A stretch of 64,000 bases of DNA from Macrosoma leucophasiata (Eukaryota > Arthropoda > Insecta > Lepidoptera > Hedylidae), in contig JAWQUS010000030.1 of assembly GCA_036365455.1 (NCBI GenBank), positions 16,016,001 to 16,080,000 of the forward strand, written 5' to 3'. Both the position numbers and the translations under genes were made by a program. This document shows positions 12,136-23,264 of this stretch, in pieces; position 1 is the first letter of the stretch, and every line of letters starts with the position of its first letter. The notes beneath the pieces were generated by a model. The model had not been told where the DNA came from. It made no database searches and saw only the letters and a list, made by a program, of their open reading frames with translations.

Positions 12136-12780
12136 TGAGCCAAAATTTAATATTAATTGTGCTCATTTTCTGATTCATCGTTACAGTTGTCGCTTTTGCG
12201 GCTTTAGGTACCCCCTTTGTTGTCGTTTCGGACCGCCTAGGTAATCAGAATATCGTTACGACTGCGTTTTATTTGCCTGAGCCAATATTTAATAGGTACC
12301 CATTAACTATGCCCATTTTCTGATTCATAGTTACAATCGTCGCTTTTGCGTCTCAACCACCTTTGTTATGTAATATCCTTAGGTAATCAGAATATGTATC
12401 GTTATGACTGGGTCATATTTGCGTGAGCCAATATTTAATAGGTTACGGGGTAAGCGGTATTTGGCGATTCACATTCTCTGTGTAAAGCGTCAGATATCCC
12501 GGCCCTGACGCACCTCCCACGGTTCTCCTACATTCATCATTCTCCTCATGCCTACGTGCACGCCGATTCCTAAGAATTTTGAGCCCACCCATTTGGTAGG
12601 CCAGTCTCGGTTTTTCTGGGCCTCTGCAACCATCCATATTCGTGTTTTTAGTCATTCGCTCATTCGACATTCTTTCTAAATACCCAAACCATTTAATTAT
12701 TTGTCTATGCCCATTTTCTGATTCATAGTTACTTTCATCACTTCTCCGGCTTTGCTATATTCTTTACGTAGGCGGTACGA
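12136..12780. repeat. Diverged tandem repeat, period about 148 bp
   Basis: Units start near 12136 and 12279, with a third partial unit near 12700. They share the words CCCATTTTCTGATTCAT, GTTAC, GTCGCTTTTGCG, TAGGTAATCAGAATAT and GAGCCAATATTTAATAGG. The third unit is separated by a spacer containing a minus-strand relic of repeat E. No coding function is apparent. Confidence 0.65.
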
Positions 12781-13327
12781 CGAGTTGAGTGGATTGAGTT
12801 AGGTGATCGAGTCGGAGATCATGATCATTATTTCAGCCAAACGATAACTGGATAAAACCTTCTCAAAAAATTGAAACAGTGAATGGCCCTCGGCCGCCAT
12901 CATCCAGGTATTGCCAGTGACCTTCAACAAGTCGTCAGTGCGGCTTGTACTTGCCCACGCTTCGCTTTCAAGCCCTTGATTGTACTATTAGATTGTAGTA
13001 TTAGAGTGTAGCTTGCGAAACCCTTAGAATACATCAAACTATCAGAAGCAAGAGAACTCCGGCCTCAGGGGTGGTGTGGTGACACGACACATCTTCATTT
13101 TGACATCTAGTTTTTGGAAGGATATCTATTGGTCCCAGTCGCCCTCATACATACATTTGTGCTAAATGCTGGATTGTCATATTAATTATGATATTTTTTT
13201 CTTTATATTAAAAATGAATCCATATTTCTTTTGGTCAAGGCACCACGCGGACCAGTTTTTAATTTTTTTTGAAGTATTTGTTTTTTTTCTGCCGTGATCC
13301 GATAATGTAAAATAAATATTTTTACAT

Positions 13328-13549
13328 TTTATGTAATGTAGGTGGCAAACAAGCATGCAGTTTACATTGATATAAAGTGATGCAGCCTATAGACACCCAC
13401 ACAAAGACCAGAGGTCAAAATGCAGATGCGTTGTCACCCCTGAGACCTTAGTTATTATGTCTCTTTGATATTTATTACGAGGCTATACATTACCATCTAA
13501 CCGGAACACGATGGTGCTGAACACTACTATTTGGCGGCAGATAAAAAAC
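13328..13549 (-). mobile_element. SINE-like family A, truncated copy
   Basis: It begins with the family tail and ends at about the GGCGGCAGATAA position, so the family head is missing. A weaker plus-strand relic of the same family is at 13058-13140. Confidence 0.65.
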
Positions 13550-14423
13550 CAGGTCAATACAGATCAATCGAGTCACTGAAGATGAATCAAAAGCGCCATT
13601 GGTATGTCACGTGTTTAAAACATGGGTCAACAGTGGCAGTGTCGCAGTGCGTAGTAGTGAGGCTTCAGTTAAACTTATTACGATGCGACCTCGCCCGGCC
13701 ACGGGCATTCGCGTGACACCTTGATTTTGTCTTCGGATTCACTTATCTTTTACGTCTATAAATAAAAGTAAAAGCAATGGGTCATCTATCAATAAATATT
13801 GAAAACTGCTAGACGTGCAAACATGAAATTTGGCAGAGAAGTAGTTCATAGGTAAACTAAAGGTTTTAGTTTAGTCCGGAGTCAAGATTCTTCGGAATCG
13901 TTGTGTATGTGGCTCCATTAAAAGAGACTATAAGCGTTTATTGCACCCAATTCGCTAAATCCTCGTGTTCAGGATTAATTCTGTTTGACGTTAATGTGTG
14001 TTAGCTAAGATAACATCTTTGTATGTTAGGGTTTTGGTACGTAAGAAAGCTTTTATCACTACCAAATTACATATTTTTAAAAAATACATTTATTTTTAAA
14101 AGTATGTAAGTACATTGTATATATAATTAAACTTATGTTCATAAAATTAACACTTATCTTGTTTCTAAACAAACATGTTCAGTGTTCATTTTGTATACAG
14201 CACTTTAAAAAAGCTATGAGATTTATGTTATTTGCCATGGCATTTTGTAACAATATATTTTTGACTAAAACATCACTATAACTACCTACTTTTATTTTTA
14301 TTGCATTGAAATAACGTTCAGGTAATATCACAACACACGAAAATATTATAAAAATCTTGCATCCCATCCTTCCATAAGTCTGTTTTTAAATGAAAAAAAA
14401 AGTAGGTGCTATATTTAAAAATT
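13550..14423. other. Intergenic DNA, nothing firmly recognised
   Basis: There are small open frames on both strands without motifs. 13790-13880 has the 'cgtgcaaacatgaaatttgg' style of a generic insect dispersed repeat. Confidence 0.35.
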
Positions 14424-14594
14424 AATTCTAGATCTCAACTTATACGAATAACGTTAGTTGGCATTGGCAGCAAAACAACGCCTGTAGAAATTTTGCTACA
14501 AACACATTATGAAATCATAGTTGCGGCAAGACTTCTGCAGGCACTACAATTCGACGTAGTGAGTGGCAAGAATATTATTGAGTCGCTTCAATAA
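14424..14594 (+). CDS. Possible terminal exon of unknown protein
   Basis: An open stretch with coding-like codon use follows a plausible acceptor (TTAATTCTAG, 14414-14423). It includes GIGSKTTPVEILL, VAARLLQAL and GKNIIESLQ, and ends at TAA 14592-14594, which overlaps an AATAAA signal. The frame is also open upstream from 14406. I do not recognise the family. It could be the last exon of a transposon or host gene whose other exons I cannot find, or chance. No matching upstream exon was identified. Confidence 0.25.
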   Translation, partial: NSRSQLIRITLVGIGSKTTPVEILLQTHYEIIVAARLLQALQFDVVSGKNIIESLQ

Positions 14595-14863
14595 AACTGA
14601 TTTTTTGTTGAATAACTGAGTTTTAAAGACTATCCCATAGTCTACCTATATTTTTTTAAATACCTTCTTGTAATCAATTGGAAGTTTTGATTATCTATTA
14701 TAATGTTAAGTTTATTGCTACAAGAATAGTTCTTAAATTTACTTTTGAATTAATTATGTATTCGTGTAATGAAGATTTACTTTTATTAAACAAATTATTT
14801 AAATATCTATATTTAGCTTTAGTACTGTTCTTTAAATGCAATAATTTCGGCGTAACATTCATA

Positions 14864-14935
14864 TCCCGTATGGTCTAGTGGCTAGGATACCTGGCTTTCA
14901 CCCAGGAGGCTCGGGTTCGATTCCCGGTACGGGAA
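14864..14935 (+). tRNA. tRNA-Glu (anticodon TTC)
   Basis: A 72-bp cloverleaf: acceptor TCCCGTA pairs with TACGGGA, D arm GGTCTAGTGGCTAGGATACC, anticodon stem CCTGG/CCAGG around the loop CTTTCAC with TTC, and T arm with GGTTCGATTCC. A-box and B-box promoters are intact, and a TTTT terminator follows within 10 bases. It carries no repeat tail and matches the usual animal tRNA-Glu layout, so it is probably functional. Confidence 0.96.
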
Positions 14936-15656
14936 ACTTTTATTTGGGTATAAAACTTAATAAAGTAGTTTTTTTTATATTAAATTGATTTTTGCTTTTA
15001 ATTTTAAAATTTTGTTTTTATCAAATTCTATACGTATATAGTCACGCACAAAAAAAAAAAATTTAAGCAATTTCTTTTGGATTTCTTAACCAACCAAATG
15101 TGTTTGAAAAATAAAAGTTTTAAACGTAATTTATAGGTCTTTGAGATTATTGGTAAACAGATCGGTGCAGTCACCCCTGTTTACACCTCCTTGGCAGGTA
15201 GATGAACGTAAATACGTAGGCAATATACCATAGACCTGTTTTATATGTTTTTTTAACTTTTAGTTTCATACCCATTTGATTGGTTAACAAATGGGTGGAA
15301 CGTGTTAAAAAAATATTTTTTTCGTAAATAATGATAGCTAAGAACAATTATTGATAGATAATACATGCTAGACGTGTTTGTTTATGTACGAAATTTGATA
15401 AAAAAAAAATTATATTCGGTAAACAGATGGGTGAAGGCCGACCTAGGTTCGGCTTCCTACCATCATATTTGTAAACAGGCGCTGAATTGCTGATGGTAGG
15501 TTGGGTCTGGTATTTTCTATTTTGTTATATGTGTGTGCACTAGATGTTTACGTTTTCATTACTTAAACTTGGCTTCAAGCTTGTTTTCTCTCAAGAGTTA
15601 GCTAGGTCTCTGCATCTGGTGCCTGTCAAAATATGGCTGTTACTATTTTTAATATA
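14936..15656. other. AT-rich intergenic DNA
   Basis: Apart from the tRNA terminator T run I recognise nothing. The words CAAATGGGTG and AACAGATGGGTGAAGG hint at a degraded repeat. Confidence 0.4.
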
Positions 15657-16035
15657 ATAATAATAATTGCAACCCATTATACGTCCCACTGCTGGGCACG
15701 AGTCTCTCCCCGTTTTTAGGTGGAGGCCTGGAGCTTACTCCACCACGCTGCTCCAATGCGGATTGGTGGAGATACGGGTTAGTGGCCAACCCGCTATCGG
15801 ATGTTTTTCAAACCGTATGGCCGTGACCGTAACCGGCTATAAGGCCTTCGACAAGGTTTACCGACTGCTATATATCGATAGCAACAAGGACCGACGGCTT
15901 AACGTGTCCTCTGAAGCACGGAAACGCGCATTTTAATTTACCACTAGCGGTCAGCCATCACACACCCGACCACACCCGTAATGCTTAAGCGATCTCGCTT
16001 ACGATCTACACCAGCCGCGGGGTCATGCGCGGTTT
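15657..16035 (-). mobile_element. SINE-like family D, copy 2, 13-bp target duplication
   Basis: On the minus strand it runs from the GC-rich head (near CGCGCATGACCCCGCGGC) to an (ATT)n tail. Perfect direct repeats TATTTTTAATATA flank it at 15644-15656 and 16036-16048. This is strong evidence that the roughly 375-bp unit moves as a retroposon. Confidence 0.85.
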
Positions 16036-16319
16036 TATTTTTAATATATTTTTGAGAAATCGTTCTAGGTTTAACGCTACAGCGGCATCCTAGAATATTA
16101 TAATTACATAATAATTTATCAATTTAAAAAAAACGATGTCCTTGACGATATTATCTGAACTACTGAACTCGACCCCTTTTTGAACAACATTGTTTGCGAC
16201 TTTCTTGGCTGTTTTGTTTTTTTCGACAGAACATTCATACCACAATTCGTAATAAAGAACTTTGTTCATAAAAACGAAGCCAACCTTCTAACTCAACCTC
16301 ACAAAAATCAAGAAATTAT

Positions 16320-16615
16320 GTACAGTATCCAACAAAAATATTGCATATTGAACTCAGGAACGAGACTTCGGCTTATTTCGGGTTAGAAGAGCGTTATCTC
16401 TTTCGCACCTGATTTAAATGACATTTGTTGAACATTTTGATTAAGATTTGACCAATACCGGACTATTAATATTATATTTAAAACGCTAATAAATAAATAA
16501 ATAAATTAATGCTTACGTAGGCAGTGTGCAGTAGAGATAACGTTCTACGAAGTCGGAACTAGCTGATTGTCTCTTTTGTAGGCTCGATATGCAATATTTA
16601 TTATAAGGTACTGTA
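16320..16615. mobile_element. MITE family J, copy 1, carrying a tiny insertion
   Basis: The ends are GTACAGTATCCAACA and the inverse near 16600-16615. Internal landmarks CGGCTTATTTCGGGT, GAGCGTTATCTCTTTCGCACC and GCTTACGTAGGCAGTG are shared with four other copies (27254, 54157, 55456, 59248). A 34-bp A/T insert (16471-16504) interrupts it, flanked by ATTAAT. Confidence 0.8.
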
Positions 16616-16659
16616 ACTACTTGCAATGCCTGAAGTTAAGCGTATTTCATATTAAATAC

Positions 16660-16900
16660 ATATATAAAATCAATTGCTGTTCGTTAGTCTCGCTCGCTTG
16701 GCTTATTTTGGTTTTGAATGATTTTTGGAAGTCCAGGGAAGGATTGAAAGGTCAGAAAATATGAAGAAATTGAAGGGAAATAGTAAAAAGCACAATTTTA
16801 TTTTCTCATACAAATAGTCTGTATCTATCAAAACCTTTGATACATTATTTTATTCTGAGGCAATACGAAGTTTGCCGGGTCATAATATACGATGCCGAGA
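16660..16900 (-). repeat. Dispersed repeat F, minus copy
   Basis: The reverse complement matches 22660-22915: a start like GACCCGGCAAACTTCGTATTG, the middle GGACTTCCAAAAATCATTCA, and the end CTAACGAACAGCAATTGATTT. It is probably a LINE 3' region or non-autonomous derivative; no coding capacity remains. Confidence 0.6.
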
Positions 16901-17314
16901 AAATTTGTGTATCCACCAACCTTTTAGGAAAAAGAAAGTGTATCGTCATCATATACGGTATTGTCACTGCTAAGGGACAAAGAATCGTTTATTCCTGAAG
17001 CTAACGGTTTCTTGTCTCGAAGTGGATATTTATAGTGCTCTCTCATGATATCATTGTTTACTGGCGAAATACTAAGATATTGTTCAAAACTCTAAAGAAA
17101 AAATAATGTAATGGTTAAGATCTAAGTGTATCTGCATGTAATGTAATATCGTTTGTATTTTAACTATAGCCCTTTTTAATTTTCTAATAATAGTTTCGCC
17201 TGTTTCCTAATTCTCCTTTTCTAATTATTAAATGTTAAAAAATGTTCAATGTTGGACTTGAGGAATATTTTAATTTTACTCTTAAAAGGATGAATGTAAA
17301 TGCAGCAGGGGTGG

Positions 17315-17393
17315 TGTGTCAGGACCGGGATATTTGGCGCTTCACACTCTCTGCCTACCCCGTGAGAAACTTGGCGTGCAGATAAATACATAC
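17315..17393 (+). repeat. Short (ATAC)n-tailed repeat E, copy 1
   Basis: It reads CCGGGATATTTGGCGC, CTCTCTGCCTACCCCGTGAG, then ACTTGGCGTG and an ATACATAC tail. Related copies are at 25927-26012, 32322-32392 and, inverted, 46541-46619. Confidence 0.6.
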
Positions 17394-17524
17394 TCTTAAA
17401 ATATTACAAACGTGAAAGTAACTCTCTATATGACGCTTTCACGGCCACATATTGATATTACTCAAACTCAAATTCAAAAATGTATTTAATTAATTGGAAA
17501 TAATTTAATTGAATTTCCTTGTGA

Positions 17525-17735
17525 TGACGACCCACCCGGTTAGTCCAGCGGTGTGAGACGACCGTTTAATTCGAAGGGTAGCAGGTTCAATCCCCGCACC
17601 GGGACAAATATTTGTATGGCCTACAGATATTTGTTTCGGGTCTGGGTGTTTGTGTATGTGTTGTGTGTGTACAACGGCACCCACGACACAGGTTTATACC
17701 TACTGTGGGGCTGTGAGTGTAAGCGTATTTTATTT
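17525..17735 (+). mobile_element. tRNA-headed SINE family B, copy 1
   Basis: The head has A-box-like GTTAGTCCAGCGG and B-box GGTTCAATCCCCGC, then a body with AAATATTTGTATGGCCTACA and CGGCACCCACGACACAGG, ending at GTAAGCGTATTTTATTTT. Other copies are at 19582-19748 and 23543-23740 (minus). A Pol III promoter is implied by the box sequences. Confidence 0.8.
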
Positions 17736-18389
17736 TATTTATTTTTATATGTCAAATTACAAATATAAAATTAAAGCGAATAACAACTGATACATTGATG
17801 AATAGGTCAGAGTAAACAAAAATAAAATAAATAATGGTCCAAAAATAACTGAATAATTAAAATAGGCATCAACAGAAATTAAATGTTAATGTATATGGTC
17901 CAAGCAAGAAAATCGTTCACCACCAACCTTTTAAGAAACAAGGACGTAAATCGTCATCATATACTGTATTGTCACTGCTAATAGTACTGCCTTCGAGACA
18001 AAGAATCATTTATCCCTGAAGCTAAAGGTTTATTGTCTCGAAGTGGATATTTATAGTGCTCTCTCAGGATATCATTGTTTAGTGGCAAAATACTTAGTTA
18101 TTGTTCAATACTCTAAAGAAAAAAATGATGTGATGGTTAAGATCTAAGTATATCCGCATGTCATGATATCGTTTGTATTTTAACTATAGTCCTTTTTAAT
18201 TTTCATCACAGCTAATGCTACTGTCTTCGAGACAAAGAATCATTTATCCCTGAAGCTAAAGGTTTGTTGTTTCGAAGTGGATATTTAAAGTGTTCTCTCA
18301 GGATATCATTGTTTACTGGCGAAATACATAATTATTGTTCAATACTCTAACGATTTTAATACTCTGGCGTGAAGATACATACATACTCT

Positions 18390-18900
18390 AACGAAATTTA
18401 TATAATAATAGTTAGTAATAGTTATAAGTTTATATTATAGGTAACATTGTTAATAATAATTGTAAATAGTAAATAAAATAAATACGTTGTTATATATAAT
18501 ATATTATTATTAATATTTTATGTTATATTATTATTAATATGTCTCTCGTCAGCACGGGGTCCAATTTGAACCCCGGACCTTTGTCAGGCTTGCGCGGGGA
18601 CATGGGGAGTCCAACACGTAGAGGCCCTTTCGAGAATTTTGATCTACTTTGTAATGGGTTATATTCTTATTAAGATTATTAATATAAATATTATTATTAA
18701 TATAATAACATTATATTATTATTAATATTATTAATATAAATAATAATATAATGTTATGAATTATATGTGTAATATATATTTATGGTATATATATGGTACT
18801 TATAACGTTTAAAAATAGAATATATAATAATAGTGTAATAGGATTAAATAAATATTATTATAATAAGTGTTTAACATACATATACCAAACTATACAAAAT
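18390..18900. repeat. (ATT)n/AT-rich simple sequence
   Basis: Imperfect ATTATTAATAT repeats lie on both sides of an M fragment at 18541-18665. No gene. Confidence 0.7.
18541..18665 (+). mobile_element. Element M, 5' fragment
   Basis: It starts GTCTCTCGTCAGCACGGGG and matches the first 125 bp of the copy at 61286. It sits within ATT-rich simple repeats, like that copy. Confidence 0.65.
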
Positions 18901-19581
18901 ATACAGCTACAGACCTATCCAACGATAAATAACTTTTTGAGAAAAAATTGCAATACGGGTAATTAATCTAAACAAAAATCTGCAACGTTTTATTGCATTA
19001 CTTTCTCCGCATAGCTAATGTGTATATTCGTGCCAAATTACAGCTTTCTGGTACTAAGAGTCTCCGAGTATGGGTGAAGACAGACGGATGGAAGTACATA
19101 GGGCCATGGCGTAACTAAGTTCTAATTCCTTGTAGGCTAGAATCCTAAAAAACATTCATACAGTTGGGACATTGAAGCTCTTCCCTTTGAAGTCAGTTAC
19201 AAAAAAATAGAAACTTTAGAAGTATTAAAATAAATCAAAATTTTCAGGTACTCGTAAACAACAAAGTGATAGAAATCAATAAGATATTTCTCACGTAGTG
19301 CCTTTTGATAACGCCTACGCGCTCGCCTTCAGGGCGTCGTAGACCTCGTAGCGATTGTAGCGTCGTAGCATGGTGCTACGAATAATTTATCATAATTTTA
19401 ATCTCCTGCTGAACATCCTGATCGTTCCATTATTATAATTATTTCGTTTCTGTATTTAGCTCAATTTTAATAGGATGATGATAAATGCAATGATTCTATG
19501 GACTGAAGATGTAATAATGTATTATTCTTCTTAGTATACTTTTACTCAGATAAATATTTCATTTTTATTAAAAAAAAACTT

Positions 19582-19748
19582 GACGACCCGGTTAATCCAG
19601 CGGTGTGAGATGATAGTTTGATTCGAAGGGTCGCGGGTTCGATCCCCGTACCGGGGCAAATATTTGTATGGCCTACAGATATTTGTTACGGGTTTGGGTG
19701 TTTGTGTACGTGTTGTATGTGTACAACGGCACCCACGACACAGGTTTT
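19582..19748 (+). mobile_element. SINE family B, copy 2, joined to a minisatellite
   Basis: The tRNA-like head and body match copy 1 until GACACAGGTTTTT, where the normal 3' end is replaced by the 15-bp minisatellite at 19752. Confidence 0.8.
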
Positions 19749-19751
19749 TCA

Positions 19752-20548
19752 CACGAGACGCTGGGCGTCGGGACGTTGGGCGTCGGGACGTTGGGTGACG
19801 AGACGCTGGGCGTCGGGACGTTCGGTGACGGGACGCTGGGCGTCGGGACGTTTGGCGTCGAGACGCTGGGCGTCGGGACGCTGGGCGTCGGGACGCTGGG
19901 CGTCGGGACGCTGGGCGTCGGGACGCTGGGCGTCGGGACGCTGGGCGTCGGGACGTTGGGCGTCGGGACGTTGGGTGACGGGACGCTGGGCGTCGGGACG
20001 CTGGGCGTCGGGACGCTGGGCGTTGGGACGCTGGGCGTCGGGACGCTACGCTGGGCGTCGGGACGCTGGGCGTCGGGACGCTGGGCGTCGGGACGTTGGG
20101 CGTCGGGACGTTGGGTGACGGGACGCTGGGCGTCGGGACGCTGGGCGTCGGGACGCTGGGCGTCGGGACGCTGGGCGTCGGGACGCTGGGCGTCGGGACG
20201 CTGGGCGTCGGGACGCTGGGCGTCGGGACGCTTGGCGTCGGGACGCTGGGCGTCGGGACGCTGGGCGTCGGGACGCTGGGCGTCGGGACTCTGGGCGTCG
20301 GGGCGCTGGGCGTCGGGGCGTTGGGTGTCGGGGCGCTGGGCGTCGGGACACTGAGCGTCGGGACGCTGGGCGTCGGGACGCTGGGCGTCGGGACCCTGGG
20401 CGTCGGGACGCTGGGCGTCGGGACGCTGGGCGTCGGGACGCTGGGCGTCGGGACGCTGGGCGTCGGGACGCTGGGCGTCGGGACGCTGGGCGTCGGGACG
20501 CTGGGCGTCGGGACGCTGGGCGTCGATACGCTAGGCGTCGGGTTTTCG
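19752..20548. repeat. G-rich minisatellite, 15-bp unit CTGGGCGTCGGGACG
   Basis: About 50 units in tandem with scattered single-base variants and one partial slip near 20046. The unit has three CpGs and two GGG runs in an otherwise AT-rich region. Because the period is a multiple of three and no frame contains a stop, all six frames stay open, giving long but meaningless repeats such as LGVGT, WASGR and VPTPS. Not treated as a gene. Confidence 0.95.
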
Positions 20549-21204
20549 GGTTGCCTCCAAAACTTCATTGTTAATGTTCTGGTAAAGTAGCCATCGCTTT
20601 TCTGGAATAACTGTGACTCTGACTGATGGACTGGTAAATTGATTGACTGACTGACTTTTACGTTGCTTAATACGAATACGAAATATAGTTTTACTTGACA
20701 CTAGCAATATTAAACAAGCGATGCCATTCATTAAAAAAACAATAATAATCCTATTCCACTTCAAGTCATTAATGCCACTAACAGTACTGAAAAAAAAAAC
20801 TAATTATATTGAATATTATTATGCATTATTTTGCTTATATCGATTGCAGTTTTGCCTTCACTAACCAGGTCATCGTTAGGAGAACTTCGAACGTGTTAGA
20901 ATTTTGGTCAACAACCTATTTCACCTTAAATTTACTAGACAAGTACATTCACCTGTGAGGTTCGGTGTAGCGTTATGATGTATGTATTGTGCAAAATATA
21001 TAAATAGTAGTCGGTGGCTGACCTTTTGAAGCCATGTCGATGACAAATATAGCGAGGGGTCGCTGGCATTACATGTTTAATATTTTAATAGGGATCTTGT
21101 GACAGCGAACAAATATTTGTGATAAATTGATGAGATAGATCAACGATGTTTACAGATTATATTAATGTTTTAGGTTTACGCGATCTACACTCATTGACAA
21201 AAAC
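20549..21204. other. Intergenic DNA, nothing recognised
   Basis: No coding or repeat feature shared with the rest of the window was seen. Confidence 0.4.
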
Positions 21205-21830
21205 TAATTTTACGGATTTATCTCGCGTATATTAAACTAAGACTCCAGTCTGCCTGGGACTACCAAAAGCGACCAAAAGGGACCAGAAACCAGAGAATAT
21301 GTAATAATACTAAGTATAGAATGGACACTTCGACGTCAGTCCCGATTTCCCGCCTCGCCCAACCTCCTCCTCTCTTATGGGCGACGTTTAGTATTCTCTA
21401 CGTGCTACGCACACAGGTGCACGTGTAAATACATATCACTGATTGATGTATAGTATGATAGTATGACAGTGTAATAGACACCGAATTAAGCGTTTGTATG
21501 GAGTTTTGGCGGAGTGTCCGCGGTGTGCCGAAACGCCGGATTCATTTTAAAAATATTTTTAGTTAAAACAGTTTTATATCAATGATGTCTACAGAGTGAA
21601 AAGTTGTTGTCTTAATAGCAGTAAAAGTATTGTGAAACTCATTTTTTAATGTTCTTTTCAACTCAGTATTTCGTTACATTAAATGGGACTAAAATAAAAC
21701 TAGTTTTCGGGTTTGTCTTGCGTATATTATACTACAATGATTGTTTAAATCAACCCGACGTTTCGGTCGCTTTTCAGTTTCCGTGGTGTCGTGCAGACTG
21801 AAGATGAAGATCGATCAAAATGATGTAAAC
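21205..21830. mobile_element. Penelope-type terminal-repeat remnants in opposite orientations
   Basis: 21205-21289 reads, reversed, as TTTTGGTAGTCCCAGGCAG followed by a CTCGCGTATATTAAAC-like stretch. 21690-21830 contains CCCGACGTTTCGGTCGC and GTCGTGCAGACTGAAGATG. These phrases resemble the non-coding terminal repeats of insect Penelope-like elements, as in the one at 62.6-63.8 kb. A family K insertion (21290-21528) lies between them. Inference from motif style only. Confidence 0.45.
21290..21528 (+). mobile_element. Family K element, copy 2
   Basis: It runs from CCAGAGAATATG to CCGCGGTGTG. The flanks CAGAAAC (before) and CCGAAAC (after) match in six of seven bases, consistent with the 7-bp duplication at other copies. 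Confidence 0.7.
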
Positions 21831-22128
21831 AGCTGAACCTGTGATAAATAATAACCACCAGAAAAAGAACAGTACAGTTTAAAATAGCTTTCATTTGCCG
21901 AAAATACACTTTCAGAATTTACCAGATAGTTAGCAAATTGCGGCAGTAAATCAACTCTGAACGGACGTTCAGACGTTCACGGTTCTTATTGTGCAGTCAC
22001 GTACATAAACGCTTAGCAAAAAGTTTGAGGTTGTATTCAGGATAATATTACGAAATACATATATATTTTTTAAGTTCATGTTCTACCGATAAACTGCTTC
22101 ATTTTAATAATTAAGGACTTTGATAGCT

Positions 22129-22287
22129 TTAAGCCTGGGTTGCACAAAGATATTTGTTAAAACTACAGATATTGTAATATTTCACATCCTGCTCTAACTT
22201 AGAGAAATCTGTAAAAAGGTATATAAGGATGTGAAATGTTACAATAACTTTAACATTAACAAATATTTTGGTGCAATCCAGGCTAAA
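22129..22287. mobile_element. MITE family G, intact copy
   Basis: A nearly palindromic element of about 159 bp. The left end TTTAAGCCTGGGTTGCAC is mirrored at the right (GTGCAATCCAGGCTAAA), and ATATTTGTTAA and ACATCC words are mirrored further in. Copies or pieces are at 31304-31338, 36853-36925 and 57046-57517. Confidence 0.8.
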
Positions 22288-23264
22288 TCTCATATCATGT
22301 ATTGTGTAAGTATGTACTCAATATTATTTTAAAACCACTGTATAGTTAAAATTATTTTAATGTGATAGTAGTAGGTTTTGAAACATTAATTTTGAAAAAT
22401 ATTTTTTGAATGTAGTTTCATCGCAACTAAAATAAAAATATTATTTCTTTTTGAGGCAAACTATTCCATGCTGTTTGAATTACATAAATATAATAAACCA
22501 AAACATTCTCTGGCTAAGCCCAGAACACGCTTATTATTTTATTAGGTAATTCAAACAGTCCATTTATTTGTAAAACAACAAACAAACTTGAGAAATATTT
22601 ACAGATACGGGGTTTTGAATAACTTTTAACATTTTTCATGACTTATTTATGATATACTAGCTGACTCGGCAAACTTCGTATTGCCTGAGATTGAAATAAT
22701 GCGTCAAAGGTTTGATAGATACGAACTATTTGTATGGGAAAATGAAATTGTGGTTTTTACTGTTTCCCTTTAATTTCTTCATATTTTCTTACCTTTTAAA
22801 CCTTCCCTGGACTTCCAAAAATCATTCAAAACCAAAATTAGCCAAATCGGTTCAGCCGTTCTCGAGTTTTAGCGAGACTAACGAACAGCAATTGATTTAT
22901 ATATATTATATATAGATTATTCCACTTGAATTTGATTTTTACACGTACCTGCATGGAATAAAATTATATTTTAATTAATGTCATATCATCTTGTATCCTT
23001 TATCTCTGATCCTATAAAGGTCCTTGAATATTTTAAGACCTGCTTTACTTAGATTTTGAACACAACATTAACCTTAAACTCGTTTAAAAAATTGGTGAAA
23101 TCTAAACTTTGAAGGGACACCATTACGATTCAGAATGAATAGCTATCATTATTTCTATTATTTGGTCGATAGTAACAAATGACTCTACTGTACACCAACT
23201 TTTGTCATAATTTTGTGGGGTAACAGGGGTAAATAAAGTAGTTTCGTAAACCTTTCTTTCGAAA
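22288..23264. other. AT-rich DNA containing a copy of repeat F (22660-22915, +)
   Basis: 22660-22915 reads TAGCTGACTCGGCAAACTTC to CTAACGAACAGCAATTGATT and is the plus-strand match of 16660-16900. The rest shows no gene or other repeat. Confidence 0.55.

Larger units (their letters stand above)
16909..18370 (+). repeat. Three diverged copies of a 165-290 bp local repeat
   Basis: Copies lie at about 16909-17185, 17919-18205 and 18206-18370. They share CCACCAACCTTTTA (first two), GGACAAAGAATC or GAGACAAAGAATC, TTGTCTCGAAGTGGATATTT and GATATCATTGTTTA. The second and third are directly adjacent. Families E and B lie between the first two. Confidence 0.7.

Noticed and set aside
19752..20548. CRISPR-like regular array
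   Set aside because: Units are contiguous 15-mers with no spacers, in a eukaryotic context.
19546..20590. Several 100-340 codon open frames with repeats such as VPTPS, RRPAS, WASGR and LGVGT
   Set aside because: All arise from a stop-free 15-bp minisatellite and appear in six frames on both strands; no flanking exon or start signals.
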